Shown here in pieces: positions 52,201 through 60,859 of a stretch of 64,000 nucleotides of DNA. The position numbers were made by a program, and so were the translations under genes. Each line of letters begins with the position of its first letter. Within the stretch, counting starts at the first letter, position 1. The notes beneath the pieces are model-generated. The model made no database searches, was not told the origin of the DNA, and was given only the letters and a program-made list of their open reading frames with translations. Source of the DNA: Micromonospora sp. NBC_01699 (GTDB taxonomy: Bacteria; Actinomycetota; Actinomycetes; Mycobacteriales; Micromonosporaceae); contig NZ_CP109199.1 of assembly GCF_036250065.1 (NCBI RefSeq), positions 7,748,001 through 7,812,000 on the forward strand, read 5' to 3'.

Positions 52201-52407
52201 GTGGCGGCCACGATGGCCCCACTGGTGATCCTCACCCCGTCGGCGGACCGACCATCGCCACCACCGCTGCTCGCCGTCGACTGGCCACCGGTGCTCGCCA
52301 CCACGGCCGGGCTGTTGGCGCTCGCGCTGCTGCTCAGCGGCCTGGTCGCCACCACCCTGCGGCAGCGCCTCGTCGCCGCCCAGCTCCGCATCGGAGACGA
52401 CCGGTGA
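49207..52407 (+). CDS. FtsX-type ABC permease, first subunit
   Basis: 1,066-residue membrane protein. A first helix (GLLLAATGATLIAAALLTGLAG) precedes a large extracytoplasmic domain (about 40-290), then helix blocks near 300-330, 345-410, 440-470 and 500-560, a second extracytoplasmic region, and a C-terminal FtsX core of three helices (about 925-1050; RVNELAVLHTLGAGHRLLARSLIAEQ loop). ATG 49207 is chosen; GTG 49186 is possible. Stop overlaps the next gene (GTGA). Upstream bases 48973-49206 hold its promoter region. Together with the next three genes it forms a mechanotransmission or export-type ABC system; substrate unknown. Confidence 0.88.
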   Translation: MRLVLRRARAVKGLLLAATGATLIAAALLTGLAGYSRQVVDTGTANAIDSADPQERSMLVRGSTGGSPDALRDRDAALREKVSGGVAGLPAPVSAAGYAAGRQLSGPVGEAVPDDDGIVFGSVVFLDGLPEQAELSAGRWPQPGGSPVQTALAEPVAEILGVTVGDRIPVTDRVTGRVSDLTVAGIWHPRDPQAPYWRLTPEVTDGHVPQSSTYGPLVVDRADFVAHFATNASAAWLVEPQLVGATVDQLSRLAETVDRLTTELPQAAGLGTSGLMTTSLDRLAERLERANLVGRSALVTPMLLVIVLGGYALVLVAVLLVEQRRGENSLLRARGAARNQLAGLAVREATLMVLPAALLAPLLATEGLRLADRVPMLAAVGLRFDSSPAPLSWLVAGLAAAGCALAIIGPSVRRSGTYVAELASRSRPSRRAVAQRAGVDLALIALAVLGWLQLRQYSSPLAGSRSGNQLGIDPLLAATPTLGVLAGAVLALRVLPPLTRLAERYVERKPWTATMFGTWQAGRRPHAGPVLLLALAVAVSTLAWCLASTSERSLVDQATHGVGSDLRLVEMEGFPPAGRTEALAGLPGVREVLPAWRESLRLGPAAEPASLVAIDTAAGADVVRIRDDLVGGGSGAELLRQVAAQRVEAPYTELPAGARKLSGVVRTTVGQSPYSDEIRTAAVLVEPTGDYRRVPLGASRNGAPLRFSVDLPVGTSPARLAGFVTDAIGQSGMRLDWTLTELTAGPGGTAGTPVDLTVGGGWRTMDQLDREGTASANVGTMATRYDVENNNSRWGSSTVRMALVRTAGTGPIPVLATPPALAALRLDVGGVTGLPLGLADAQIKIVGTVDSIPGDTEPAALLTDLPSLSARFFHDHGILRTNEEWWVGTDPAQPTATARAAAQLGGLRVLDRQAIADQVDPYGVGARGALFAAALGALLLAAVGIAVDVSATARRRVNELAVLHTLGAGHRLLARSLIAEQAFLSGIGVLVGLGVGVGVAATMAPLVILTPSADRPSPPPLLAVDWPPVLATTAGLLALALLLSGLVATTLRQRLVAAQLRIGDDR

Positions 52408-55172
52408 ACCCCGAAAACAGCAACGGGAACAGGAGCGGGAAGAGGTCTGTGGGAGCCAACGGGTCCGGGCCGATCGGTCGGTTGCGCGCGTTCGCCGGAC
52501 AGATCGGGCTGCTCGCCGTACTCGGGTTGATGGCGGCGGCGCTGGTCACCGGTGCCCCTCGGCTGGCCAACGAGTACGCCGACCGGGGGCTCGGCGCGGA
52601 CGTGGCGGGGCTGCCGTACCTGGTCCGGGACATCATGTTGCCGACGTCGGTCCAGCCCGGTCCGCTCGGCGACCCCGGAGCCGGGACGGCGAACCTCCCG
52701 GTGTACCGGGACGCGATGCCCCAACCGCTGCCCCGCCTGATCGGCGACCAGTGGTACTCCGCCTCGGTCGGACCGGTGGGACTCTCCTCCTCCGGAGACT
52801 TCATCCCGTTCAACGGCAGCGCCGGGCCGTCCGTCGGGATCCGCGCCCAGACCGGGGTTCGGGAGGCCGTCCGGATGGTCTCCGGCGTCTGGCCGGACGC
52901 CGCCGGCAGGACGCCCGCCGGCCGGATCGCGATCGTGGTGTCCGAGCCGACCGCGGACACGCTGTCGCTGCGACTCGGCAGCCACTTCGGCATCAACGCG
53001 GCTCCGGGTACGCCGCCGGTGGCCGTCGAGGTGGTCGGCATCTTCGCGGCGCTGGACCCGAGCGCACCGGTCTGGAACGACATGCGGCTCGCCCTGGAGC
53101 CGCTGGTGCCGTTGCTCGACGGCGACCGGTTCCAGGCGTTGGTGGTGACCGACTGGGCCGGGATGGGCGCGGTCGACGGGCGCCTGGGCCAGTTCACCTA
53201 CCAGTGGCACTACCGGATCGACGAGCACCGGCTGAACTCCGGGGACATCGAGTCGCTGACCGCCGCGCTGGTCCGGCTGAAGCGGGTCCCGCCGCTGGCC
53301 GGCGCCCCGGTGGCCACCTCGCTGGACGCGTCCCTGATCCAGTTCCAGGAACGACTGGCCTCCGTACGCGCGCTGCTCGGGGTGGTCCAGGCCGGGGTGC
53401 TGGCCAGCCTGGTCGGGCTGATCCTGCTCGCCGCCCGGCTGTCGCTGGAGCGCCGCCGCGAGGAACTGGCCCTGCTGCGCGCCCGGGGCGCCTCGACGCT
53501 GTCCATCGGCACCCGCACGCTCGCCGAGTCGGTGCTGGTGCAGCCGTTCGCGATGCTCGCCGGTTGGCTGCTCGGCACCCTGGTCCCCGGTCGCCCGGCC
53601 GGGACGGAGTGGCTGGTCCCGGTGCTCGCGGTGCTCACCACGGTCGCGGTTCCGCTGCTGGCGATGTCCAGCCAGCGCCGGGTCACGTTCGTCGTACGCC
53701 GGCAGGACCTGGTCCGGCAGCGGCCGTCGGCCCGGCGACTCACCGCCGAGATCAGCGTGCTCGGGCTGGCCGCGCTCGGGGTGTTCCTGCTCCGACGGCG
53801 CGGCCTCGCCCCGGACGGTGGGCTGGATCCGTACCTGGTGTCGGTGCCGGTGCTGCTGGCCACCGGCACCGCGCTGATCGCCCTGCGGCTGCTGCCCTGG
53901 CCACTGCGGATACTCGACCGGGTCGCCGCCCGAACCCGTGGCTCGGTGCTGTTCCTCGGGCTGGCCAGGGCCGGTCGGGGTGCGCCGGTGACCATCGGCC
54001 CGCTCGCCGTACTGGTTGTCGCGATCACCACCGGGGTGTTCAGCGGGGTGGTCGCGGGCACCATCTCGCATGCCCGGGACCAGGTGACCGAGCGGGTGGT
54101 CCCGGCCGACGCCGACCTGGTCGGGGGCACTTTCGCGACGACGACCGCCGACCGGCTCCGGGAGTTGCCGGGGGTGGACGCGGTCACCGGGGTCGCGCTG
54201 GAAAACGCCCAGCATCTGCTTTCCGGGACCGGCGTCGGCGCCGAGGATCTGGGGCAGGCACAGGTGGTCGTGGTGGACGTACCGGCCTTCGTCGAGGTGA
54301 TGCGGCGCAGTGGCGTACCGGATGACGCGGTGCCCGCGGCGTTGCGCCGGGCGACCCGGGGTGAGGGGCCGGTGCCGGCGGTCGTCTCGCCGGCGATCGC
54401 CGCGTCGGTCGGCGACGGCGCGGTGGCGGATGTCCAGGGCCGGTTCTACGCCTTCACCCCCAGCGTGGTCGCGGACACCTTCCCCGGCGTGAAGGTCGGG
54501 GTCGAACGGTTCGTGGTGCTGCCCTGGCAGGCGTTGCCGGTGCCGGACTTCAAACCGATCATGCCGAACCGCTACCTGGTGGCCGGGGACGACTTCGACC
54601 GGGCGGCGCTGCTGCGAACAGCCGACGACGGGCAGCGGGAGTGGCGTTCGGGCGTGCTCGGTCGGCCGGTCACCGGGGTCGCCGCTCCGGCCGAGCTGGT
54701 GACCCGGTCGGAGTACCGGACGTCGTTGGACCGGACCGGCGGTAACGAGCTGCTCAGCCTGGCGTTCCTGATCGGTGCGCTGGGCGGGACCGGGTTGGCA
54801 CTGCTCGCGGTCGGCTTCGCGGTGCTCGCCGAGGCCCGTACCCGGGGTCGGGTGCTCTCCCGGTTGCGCACCATGGGCCTGTCCGGCCGGCAGGGACGGC
54901 AACTGCTGGTGTACGAGCTGCTGCCGCTGATCGGCGCCGCGGTGCTCGCCGGTGGGCTGGTCGGGGTGGCGCTGCCGGGCCTGATCGGGCCGGCGCTGAA
55001 CCTGTCCACCTTCACCTCCGGGGTGGCCGCCCGGACCCATCTTGACCCGCTGCTGGTCGGCGGGGTGTTGCTGCTGGTGGTGGTCGGTCTGGCCGCCGCG
55101 CTCGTGATCGAGAATCTGGTCAACCGACGGATGCGCCTCGGCGAGGTCCTCCGGCTGGGAGAGGAAAACTGA
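52404..55172 (+). CDS. FtsX-type ABC permease, second subunit
   Basis: 922-residue partner permease of the same operon. After a short Asn/Gly/Ser-rich tail there is an N-terminal helix (GLLAVLGLMAAALVTGAP), an extracytoplasmic domain, a central helix block with the loop ERRREELALLRARGAS, and a C-terminal FtsX block (LLSLAFLIGALGGTGLALLAVGFAVLAEARTRGRVLSRLRTMGLS). GTG 52404 overlaps the first permease stop. The frame is open another 182 codons upstream but antisense-like to nothing useful and inside the previous gene. Confidence 0.88.
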   Translation: MNPENSNGNRSGKRSVGANGSGPIGRLRAFAGQIGLLAVLGLMAAALVTGAPRLANEYADRGLGADVAGLPYLVRDIMLPTSVQPGPLGDPGAGTANLPVYRDAMPQPLPRLIGDQWYSASVGPVGLSSSGDFIPFNGSAGPSVGIRAQTGVREAVRMVSGVWPDAAGRTPAGRIAIVVSEPTADTLSLRLGSHFGINAAPGTPPVAVEVVGIFAALDPSAPVWNDMRLALEPLVPLLDGDRFQALVVTDWAGMGAVDGRLGQFTYQWHYRIDEHRLNSGDIESLTAALVRLKRVPPLAGAPVATSLDASLIQFQERLASVRALLGVVQAGVLASLVGLILLAARLSLERRREELALLRARGASTLSIGTRTLAESVLVQPFAMLAGWLLGTLVPGRPAGTEWLVPVLAVLTTVAVPLLAMSSQRRVTFVVRRQDLVRQRPSARRLTAEISVLGLAALGVFLLRRRGLAPDGGLDPYLVSVPVLLATGTALIALRLLPWPLRILDRVAARTRGSVLFLGLARAGRGAPVTIGPLAVLVVAITTGVFSGVVAGTISHARDQVTERVVPADADLVGGTFATTTADRLRELPGVDAVTGVALENAQHLLSGTGVGAEDLGQAQVVVVDVPAFVEVMRRSGVPDDAVPAALRRATRGEGPVPAVVSPAIAASVGDGAVADVQGRFYAFTPSVVADTFPGVKVGVERFVVLPWQALPVPDFKPIMPNRYLVAGDDFDRAALLRTADDGQREWRSGVLGRPVTGVAAPAELVTRSEYRTSLDRTGGNELLSLAFLIGALGGTGLALLAVGFAVLAEARTRGRVLSRLRTMGLSGRQGRQLLVYELLPLIGAAVLAGGLVGVALPGLIGPALNLSTFTSGVAARTHLDPLLVGGVLLLVVVGLAAALVIENLVNRRMRLGEVLRLGEEN

Positions 55173-56155
55173 TGACCGCTGCCCTGACCACCGCCGTACC
55201 CGATCTCGCGGCGTTGCAACGCCGCGCCGCCGAACGGGCGGCGGAGCGGGCCGGCGGCAACGACCGGCTGCGGGGTCACATCGTCTGTGACGGCCTGGTC
55301 CGCATCTTCAAGACCGAGGGCGTCGAGGTGGTGGCCCTACAGGGGCTGGACCTGGTGATCGACCGGGGCGATCTGATCGCCATCGTGGGCGCCTCCGGCT
55401 CGGGCAAGTCGACCGTGCTCAACATCCTCTCCGGGCTGGACGTGCCGACCGCGGGGATCGCCCGGGTGGCCGGGTTCGACCTGTTGACCATGTCGGCGAA
55501 GCAGCGGCTGCGCTACCGCCGGAGCACTGTCGGTTTCGTCTGGCAGCAGACCGGACGGAACCTGCTGCCGTACCTGACCGCGCGGGAGAACGTGGAGTTG
55601 CCGATGCGGCTGGCCCGGCGTACCTCCCGGCGGGCGGCCCGCCGCCGGGCGCTGGAGCTGTTGGACCTGGTCGGGGTCGGTTACTGCGCGGACCGGCGGC
55701 CGGACCAGATGAGCGGTGGGGAGCAGCAGCGCTGCGCGGTGGCGGTCGCGGTCGCGAACGACCCGGAGGTGCTGTTCGCCGACGAGCCGACCGGTGAGCT
55801 GGATGAGTCGACGGCGGCCGAGGTTTTCGGGGCGTTGCGCACGATCAACGCCGAGCTGGGCGTCACCGTGGTGGTGGTCACCCACGACCACAACGTGGCG
55901 ACCCAGGTCCGTCGGACGGTCGCGATCCGCGACGGGCGAACCGCATCCGAGGTACGGCGGTCGGCCCGGATCGGCGCGGACGGCTCCGAGGAGGTGGTCA
56001 CCGAGGAGTACGCGGTGCTCGACCGGGCCGGCCGGATGCAGTTGCCAGCGGCCTTCGTGGACGCGCTGGTCCTGCGGGACCGGGTGAAGCTCAACCTCCA
56101 GCCGGATCACGTGGAGATCCGCCCCGGCGACGAACCGCAGAAGGAGCAGCAGTGA
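55172..56155 (+). CDS. ABC transporter ATP-binding protein with C-terminal AbrB-like tail
   Basis: 327-residue ATPase of the MacB/LolD class. Walker A GASGSGKST, Q-loop VWQQTGRNLL, signature MSGGEQQR, Walker B VLFADEPTGELDE and the THDH switch are complete. Beyond the usual 230 residues is a tail (EYAVLDRAGRMQLPAAFVDA...LNLQPDHVEI) resembling the AbrB swapped-hairpin motif. ATG 55172 shares its A with the previous TGA (TGATG). Confidence 0.92.
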   Translation: MTAALTTAVPDLAALQRRAAERAAERAGGNDRLRGHIVCDGLVRIFKTEGVEVVALQGLDLVIDRGDLIAIVGASGSGKSTVLNILSGLDVPTAGIARVAGFDLLTMSAKQRLRYRRSTVGFVWQQTGRNLLPYLTARENVELPMRLARRTSRRAARRRALELLDLVGVGYCADRRPDQMSGGEQQRCAVAVAVANDPEVLFADEPTGELDESTAAEVFGALRTINAELGVTVVVVTHDHNVATQVRRTVAIRDGRTASEVRRSARIGADGSEEVVTEEYAVLDRAGRMQLPAAFVDALVLRDRVKLNLQPDHVEIRPGDEPQKEQQ

Positions 56156-56859
56156 GCAGCGAGGACCTGGTACGGATCGAGGGTGTGAGCCGGGACTACG
56201 GCTCGGGTGACCGGGTGGTGCACGCGCTGCGGGAGGTGTCGTTCCGGGTCGGCCACGGCGAGTTGGTGGCGATCCGGGGCCGGTCCGGGGCGGGCAAGAC
56301 GACCCTGTTGAACCTGATCGGTGGGCTGGATCGGCCGACCTCGGGACGGATCTTCGTGGCCGGTCACGAGGTGACCGCGGCCGGCGAGCGGAACCTGCTG
56401 GACCTGCGCCGGGACACGATGGGTTTCGTGTTCCAGTCGTTCGGCCTGATTCCGATCCTGTCCGCGGCGGAGAACGTCGGGGTGCCGATGCGGCTGGCCA
56501 AGGTGCCGGCGAGCGAGCGGGACCGGCGGGTGTCGATCCTGCTGGAGCTGGTCGGGTTGGGCGGGCACGCGGGCCAGCGGCCGTACGAGCTGTCCGGGGG
56601 GCAGCAGCAGCGGGTGGCGATCGCCCGTGCGCTGGCCAACGATCCGCCGCTGCTGATCGCGGACGAGCCGACCGGTCAGCTCGACTCGGAGACCGGGCGG
56701 TCGATGATGGATCTGCTCCAGGCCCTGGTCCGGTCGCGTGGGATGACGGCGCTGGTGGCCACCCACGACCCGACGTTGATCGAGCTGGCGGACCGGGTGC
56801 TGCAACTGCGGGACGGACGGTTGGTCGAGGAGACCAACCTGGCGGTGGCGGCCGGTTGA
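56152..56859 (+). CDS. ABC transporter ATP-binding protein, MacB/LolD type
   Basis: 235-residue ATPase. Walker A GRSGAGKTT, Q-loop FVFQSFGLIP, signature LSGGQQQR, Walker B LLIADEPTGQLDS and switch ATHDPT are present. GTG 56152 overlaps the preceding stop (GTGA). Two distinct ATPases and two permeases in one operon suggest a heteromeric complex with asymmetric ATP sites or two alternative pairings. Confidence 0.94.
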   Translation: MSSEDLVRIEGVSRDYGSGDRVVHALREVSFRVGHGELVAIRGRSGAGKTTLLNLIGGLDRPTSGRIFVAGHEVTAAGERNLLDLRRDTMGFVFQSFGLIPILSAAENVGVPMRLAKVPASERDRRVSILLELVGLGGHAGQRPYELSGGQQQRVAIARALANDPPLLIADEPTGQLDSETGRSMMDLLQALVRSRGMTALVATHDPTLIELADRVLQLRDGRLVEETNLAVAAG

Positions 56860-56896
56860 GTGCCCGCGGCGCGGGTGGGCGCCGCCGGCACGACTC

Positions 56897-56937
56897 AGGG
56901 GCGGTGGAGTACGGTTTCCCGTATCTCCGCCGCCCCT
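56897..56937. terminator. Bidirectional terminator between ABC operon and bldC
   Basis: AGGGGCGGTGGAGTACGG (56897-56914) pairs with CCGTATCTCCGCCGCCCCT (56919-56937) with one bulge. It separates two convergent transcription units. Confidence 0.8.
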
Positions 56938-56972
56938 GGGACGAAACGAAACGCGGCTGGCCCGGTAAGGGG

Positions 56973-57182
56973 TCAGTCGCCTTGACGCTGCTGGGGAATC
57001 TGCCCCTGCAGCAGGGCGCGAACCTCCGACTCGCGGTAACGCCGGTGGCCACCCAACGTTCGAATTGCGCTGAGTTTGCCCGCCTTCGCCCACCGGGTCA
57101 CGGTTTTCGGGTCGACACGGAACATCGACGCCACCTCGGCCGGCGTGAGTAGCGGCTCTGGTTCATGCGTACGCGATGCCAT
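56973..57182 (-). CDS. bldC: BldC developmental regulator
   Basis: 69-residue MerR-like winged-helix protein. The sequence EPLLTPAEVASMFRVDPKTV and the following TRWAKAGKLSAIRTLGGHRR are almost identical to Streptomyces BldC as known from the literature. BldC binds direct repeats cooperatively and delays the switch from vegetative growth to sporulation. ATG 57182; the long AT-richer region upstream probably carries its regulation. Confidence 0.96.
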   Translation of the reverse strand: MASRTHEPEPLLTPAEVASMFRVDPKTVTRWAKAGKLSAIRTLGGHRRYRESEVRALLQGQIPQQRQGD

Positions 57183-57563
57183 CGGTCACTCCTCCACAGG
57201 TGCCTATAGACATCGGCCGGGGTCCCGCCGGCCGACGCGTCTCCCATGGTCCGGCTAGTCCCCGATGTCCGACATGGGCCGAACGGCCGAACGTCCCTGG
57301 ATGGACGGATGAACAATGACCGATTTATACAACTTTTCTATACTGAAAACTGTCTTATTCGGGCGGCTTGTGGCCCATCGTAACCCCAAGATTACGAGCA
57401 GACCTCACGTTGGAAACGCTCCACAAGCCCGTGACCTCGGAAAACACGAACGAGTGTCGGGATACGGCATTCAACAAGATCAACACGGGGTTGTTAGGAG
57501 GTGCGGCCCGACGCCCCTAACGCGGAACCCCGCGAGCGCCGGTCGCAACTCCCCGGACGAGAC
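57183..57563. other. 381-bp intergenic region upstream of bldC
   Basis: Notably AT-richer than its surroundings between about 57310 and 57480 (TTTATACAACTTTTCTATACTG and similar). This looks like regulatory DNA for bldC on the minus strand; no gene is supported. A short open frame on the plus strand has atypical codon use. Confidence 0.6.
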
Positions 57564-58403
57564 CTAGTTGCACCGCTCCAGCAACTGCACCGCGCGCCAG
57601 CGGGCGACCAACTTCTCGTACACCTCGGTGGCCCCCTCCGCGTCGCCCCGGGACAGCCCGGCGAGGCCCTCCGCGACCAACGCCGGCGAGTCGTCGTCGG
57701 CCAGCGCCTGGTCCGGCAGCAACTGCACCAGACCGCCGTAGTCCAGCTCCACCACCGACCGGGGATGGAACTCCTCCAGCCAGCGGGCGCCCTCCTCGAC
57801 CGCCTCCGTGATCGGCGCGTCCCCGACCGACTTGCGCAGCACCGCCAGCCCCCGGGAGGCCCGGCGCCGGGCCTTCGAGATCTCCGTCCGGTAGCGCAGC
57901 ACCCGCCGCTCCGGCCGGACCGTCAGCTCCCGCTCGGCGGCGTCAACGAAGACGAACCAGCGCAGCGGCACACCCCAGGTGGCGATCTGCTCGTGCAGCC
58001 GCGGCACCCCGTGCTCCAGCACCCGGGCCCCGCTGCGGAAGTCCTCCACCACCGCCTTGGCCTGACCGGCCAGGATCGGCGGCACGAACGCGTCGGCGAG
58101 CACCGGCGGCACCCCGTCCCGGGCGCTCAGCGCCGCCTCGGCCACCCGGACCCGCAGGTTCCACGGGCAGACCAGCAGCGTGTCGTCGGTCTCCAGCACG
58201 TACGCCTCGTCGGGCAGGTCGGGCAGCCGGGTCCAGCCCGCGCCGAGCGCCTCGATCACCGCCGTACGCTGCCGTCCCGGGCCCTCCAGCGGGGCGACCG
58301 CCCGGCCCTCCTTGACATACCGGCGCCAGAAAATCTGCCGGTCCCGGTCGAACGCGGTCAACGGCTCATACACCCGCAGGTAGGAAGCGAAGAGCGACGG
58401 CAC
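57564..58403 (-). CDS. Conserved hypothetical protein
   Basis: 279 residues, no signal peptide or membrane helix, no recognised domain. Begins PSLFASYLRVYEPLTAFDRD and contains RWFVFVDAAERELTVRPERRVLRYRTEISKARRRASRG and VVELDYGGLVQLLPD. GTG 58403 has GGGAGGATC upstream. Divergent from vdh; it resembles proteins conserved next to bldC and amino-acid dehydrogenase genes in actinomycetes (memory-based, not searched). Confidence 0.7.
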   Translation of the reverse strand: MPSLFASYLRVYEPLTAFDRDRQIFWRRYVKEGRAVAPLEGPGRQRTAVIEALGAGWTRLPDLPDEAYVLETDDTLLVCPWNLRVRVAEAALSARDGVPPVLADAFVPPILAGQAKAVVEDFRSGARVLEHGVPRLHEQIATWGVPLRWFVFVDAAERELTVRPERRVLRYRTEISKARRRASRGLAVLRKSVGDAPITEAVEEGARWLEEFHPRSVVELDYGGLVQLLPDQALADDDSPALVAEGLAGLSRGDAEGATEVYEKLVARWRAVQLLERCN

Positions 58404-58610
58404 GGCGCGATCCTCCCATGAAATCCGAGTTCCCTGCCGACGACGGCACCGATCACGGGCCGCCGCCCCCGCCAGGTGGGACGAACAGTCCCCGGTCGGT
58501 ATCGGCAGGTTGCGACGGCCGATATTAGGCTCGACAGCACCGGCGTCACCCCGCCGGCCACCGGAGAGGTCCGCGTCCCACAAGGACGCACACCGACATC
58601 AGGAGCAGTC

Positions 58611-59693
58611 ATGGGCGTTTTCGCCAGCACCGACCAACAGGTTTCGGCCGGGCATGAGCAGGTCGTCTTCTGTCAGGACAAGCCGACCGGGCTGAAGGCG
58701 ATCATCGGCATCTACTCGACCGCGCTCGGCCCCGCGCTCGGCGGGACCCGGTTCTACCCCTACGCCAGCGAGGCTGACGCACTGCACGACGTGCTCGACC
58801 TCTCCCGGGGCATGGCGTACAAGAACGCACTCGCCGGACTCGACCTCGGCGGCGGCAAGGCGGTCATCTGGGGCGACCCGGAGCAGCTCAAGTCCGAACC
58901 GCTGCTGCGCGCGTACGGTCGCTTCGTCCAGTCGCTGGGCGGGCGCTACTACACCGCCTGCGACGTCGGCACGTACGTGCAGGACATGGACGTGGTGGCA
59001 CGCGAGACGCGCTTCGTCACCGGCCGCAGCGTCGAGCACGGCGGAGCCGGCGACTCGTCAGTGCTGACCGCCTGGGGCGTGTTCCAGGGCATGCGCGCCG
59101 CCGCCGAGCACCAGTGGGGCTCGGCCACCCTCACCGGCCGCCGGGTCGGCGTGTCCGGCCTGGGCAAGGTCGGCAAGCACCTGGTCGGCCACCTGATCGA
59201 GGACGGCGCCACGGTGGTCGCCACCGACGTGAGCGAGAAGGCGCTGGAGTGGGCCCGGCACACGTACCCGGAGGTCGACCTGGTCGCGGACGCGACCGCG
59301 TTGATCACCTCGGACATCGACGTGTACGCCCCGTGCGCGCTCGGTGGCGCACTGGACGACGAGACGGTGCCCGCCCTCCGGGCGAAGATCGTGGCCGGCG
59401 CGGCCAACAACCAGCTCGCCCACCCGGGCATCGAGAAGCAGCTCGCCGACCGGGGTGTGCTCTACGCCCCGGACTACGTGGTGAACGCCGGGGGCGTGAT
59501 CCAGGTCGCGGACGAGATCGAGGGCTTCAACTTCGAACGGGCCAAGCTGCGGGCCACCCGGATCTACGACACCACCCGGGAGATCCTGCGTCTGGCCGAC
59601 GCCGAGGGCGTACCGCCGGCGGTGGCGGCCGACCGGCTGGCCGAGCGCCGGATGGCCGACGTCGGCCGGCTCCGCTCGATCCACCTCCCCTGA
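58611..59693 (+). CDS. vdh: Leucine/valine-type amino-acid dehydrogenase
   Basis: 360-residue NAD-dependent oxidative deaminase of the Glu/Leu/Phe/Val family. The catalytic region [20 protein letters not shown] has two lysines, the Rossmann loop is [21 protein letters not shown], and [11 protein letters not shown] and [11 protein letters not shown] follow. Actinomycete members are usually valine dehydrogenases, so vdh is the best name. ATG 58611 follows AGGAG at five bases; the frame upstream has no site. Confidence 0.9.
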   Translation: MGVFASTDQQVSAGHEQVVFCQDKPTGLKAIIGIYSTALGPALGGTRFYPYASEADALHDVLDLSRGMAYKNALAGLDLGGGKAVIWGDPEQLKSEPLLRAYGRFVQSLGGRYYTACDVGTYVQDMDVVARETRFVTGRSVEHGGAGDSSVLTAWGVFQGMRAAAEHQWGSATLTGRRVGVSGLGKVGKHLVGHLIEDGATVVATDVSEKALEWARHTYPEVDLVADATALITSDIDVYAPCALGGALDDETVPALRAKIVAGAANNQLAHPGIEKQLADRGVLYAPDYVVNAGGVIQVADEIEGFNFERAKLRATRIYDTTREILRLADAEGVPPAVAADRLAERRMADVGRLRSIHLP

Positions 59694-60210
59694 CATCGAC
59701 GCGGGACGTGCCGGGGCCGGTTCCCCGGTGCGTCCCCACGCGTCCCACCGCGTAAGGACCGTGCTCGCCTCTCCCCGGGTTCGCCGCGCACCTGCTCGGG
59801 CCGTGAGCGACCGCTCAGAGCCGCTGGCGGGGCCGACCCGGTCCGGTCGGCCGTCCGTACCCGTCGCCGACCGGCGCCCGTAGCCCCACCGACCGGCGCC
59901 GGTCGCCCAGCGGGACCGGCGCCGATGCGCGGGTACGCCGTTGTTTCGTCCCGGATCGGAGTCCGAGGGGGATCTCGGCGGTCCGTCCACTGCACAGGGT
60001 GATCGAGCCGTCATGACCGGTTTTCCGGCATGGTCGTTACCCGGCCGAAAAACGGTACGGTCGGGTCAACTCGACGCGCGGGCACCACCGGCGGTAACCC
60101 GAGGTGCCGAACGCGGGCATACCCATGTACCGTAAGAGCCACGAGAGATGCCTGACGTCATCGGGGCCCGCCTTCGGGCTGCCCCGAATTCTGTGCGAGG
60201 GGGTCGAGCC
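59694..60210. other. 517-bp intergenic region before the DUF3073 gene
   Basis: Contains three direct copies of GACCGGCGCC (59869, 59891, 59914; spacing 22-23 bp) and, 24 bp before the DUF3073 start, a hairpin CGGGGC...GCCCCG with a TTCG loop (60162-60186). No gene is supported. Confidence 0.6.
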
Positions 60211-60429
60211 ATGGGGCGCGGCCGTGCTAAGGCCAAGCAGACAAAGGTGGCCCGGGAGTTGAAGTACCACTCCCCGAACACCGACCTCGCCGCCTTGCAG
60301 CGAGAACTCGGCGGCAGCGGCAAGTCGGACCACGACTTCGACGACGACTACAAAGAGTATGTCGACGACGATGACGAGGACCATGACGCGGACGACGACC
60401 CAGACAACTGGTCGCCTCCCGCCCGCTGA
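60211..60429 (+). CDS. DUF3073 protein
   Basis: 72 residues. The N-terminus MGRGRAKAKQTKVARELKY is the invariant start of the DUF3073 family of actinobacteria; the C-terminus is highly acidic (DDDYKEYVDDDDEDHD). Function unknown. A hairpin with TTCG loop in its leader may affect expression. Confidence 0.9.
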   Translation: MGRGRAKAKQTKVARELKYHSPNTDLAALQRELGGSGKSDHDFDDDYKEYVDDDDEDHDADDDPDNWSPPAR

Positions 60430-60446
60430 CCTCCGTCGGGCACATT

Positions 60447-60472
60447 GAGCACGCGGTAACGCCCGCGTGCTC
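60447..60472. terminator. Terminator between DUF3073 and the RiPP genes
   Basis: Ten-base-pair arms GAGCACGCGG (60447-60456) and CCGCGTGCTC (60463-60472) with a six-base loop, serving the two convergent units. Confidence 0.8.
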
Positions 60473-60619
60473 ACGCGTGTCCGGATGGTGTGGCACACCG
60501 TTGATCAACACGGTTCCATCCGGTCGAGGGTCTGCCGTGCGGATCGTTGTCCGACCCGCGCGGCAGGTCCTCGACCGGTCGGCCGTGCCAGAGCCGACCG
60601 ATCCGGACCGCCGGCCGCT

Positions 60620-60859
60620 TCAGCGCGGCCTGTTGTTCCAGTTGTAGAAGGTCGGGATGTTCTCGAAGTGGTTCCACGCGCAGACCGCGCCGCCACTCTC
60701 GCCCACCGCCGCCGCCTCCGCCCGAACTCGCCGGGCCTGCTCGGCCTCGTGCAACAGGGTGGTGAGCCCGCTGCGGGCCGCGCGCACCCGATCGGCGACC
60801 GGGTCGGGGACGACGCCCCCGGCCGGCTCAGTGTCCAGCGGGCTGGTGATCTCGCGCAT
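60620..60859 (-). CDS. Triceptide (cyclophane) RiPP precursor peptide, AmcA-like
   Basis: 79 residues. The first 60 form a leader with an amphipathic charged helix (LLHEAEQARRVRAEAAAVGE). The C-terminus is AWNHFENIPTFYNWNNRPR, which reads as in-register triplets WNH-FEN-IPT-FYN-WNN: four aromatic-x-(His/Asn) units at W62, F65, F71 and W74. Radical SAM maturases of the three-residue-cyclophane class join the aromatic ring of residue 1 to the side-chain carbon of residue 3, so up to four rings are predicted. ATG 60859, with AGGAG nine bases upstream, lies inside the maturase gene (32-base overlap). Cleavage site unknown. Confidence 0.85.
   Translation of the reverse strand: MREITSPLDTEPAGGVVPDPVADRVRAARSGLTTLLHEAEQARRVRAEAAAVGESGGAVCAWNHFENIPTFYNWNNRPR

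Noticed and set aside
51831-55040. A minus-strand open frame of about 1,070 codons across the second permease gene
   Set aside because: Arg/Gln/Pro/Gly-rich translation without domains or membrane segments; it is the shadow of a well-supported plus-strand permease.
57316-57567. Short plus-strand ORF upstream of bldC
   Set aside because: Codon use is unlike the rest of the genome, there is no ribosome site and the segment looks like AT-rich regulatory DNA.
60471-60677. Second small minus-strand ORF near the RiPP precursor
   Set aside because: It overlaps the precursor's 3' end in another frame, lacks a ribosome site and has no core-like motif.
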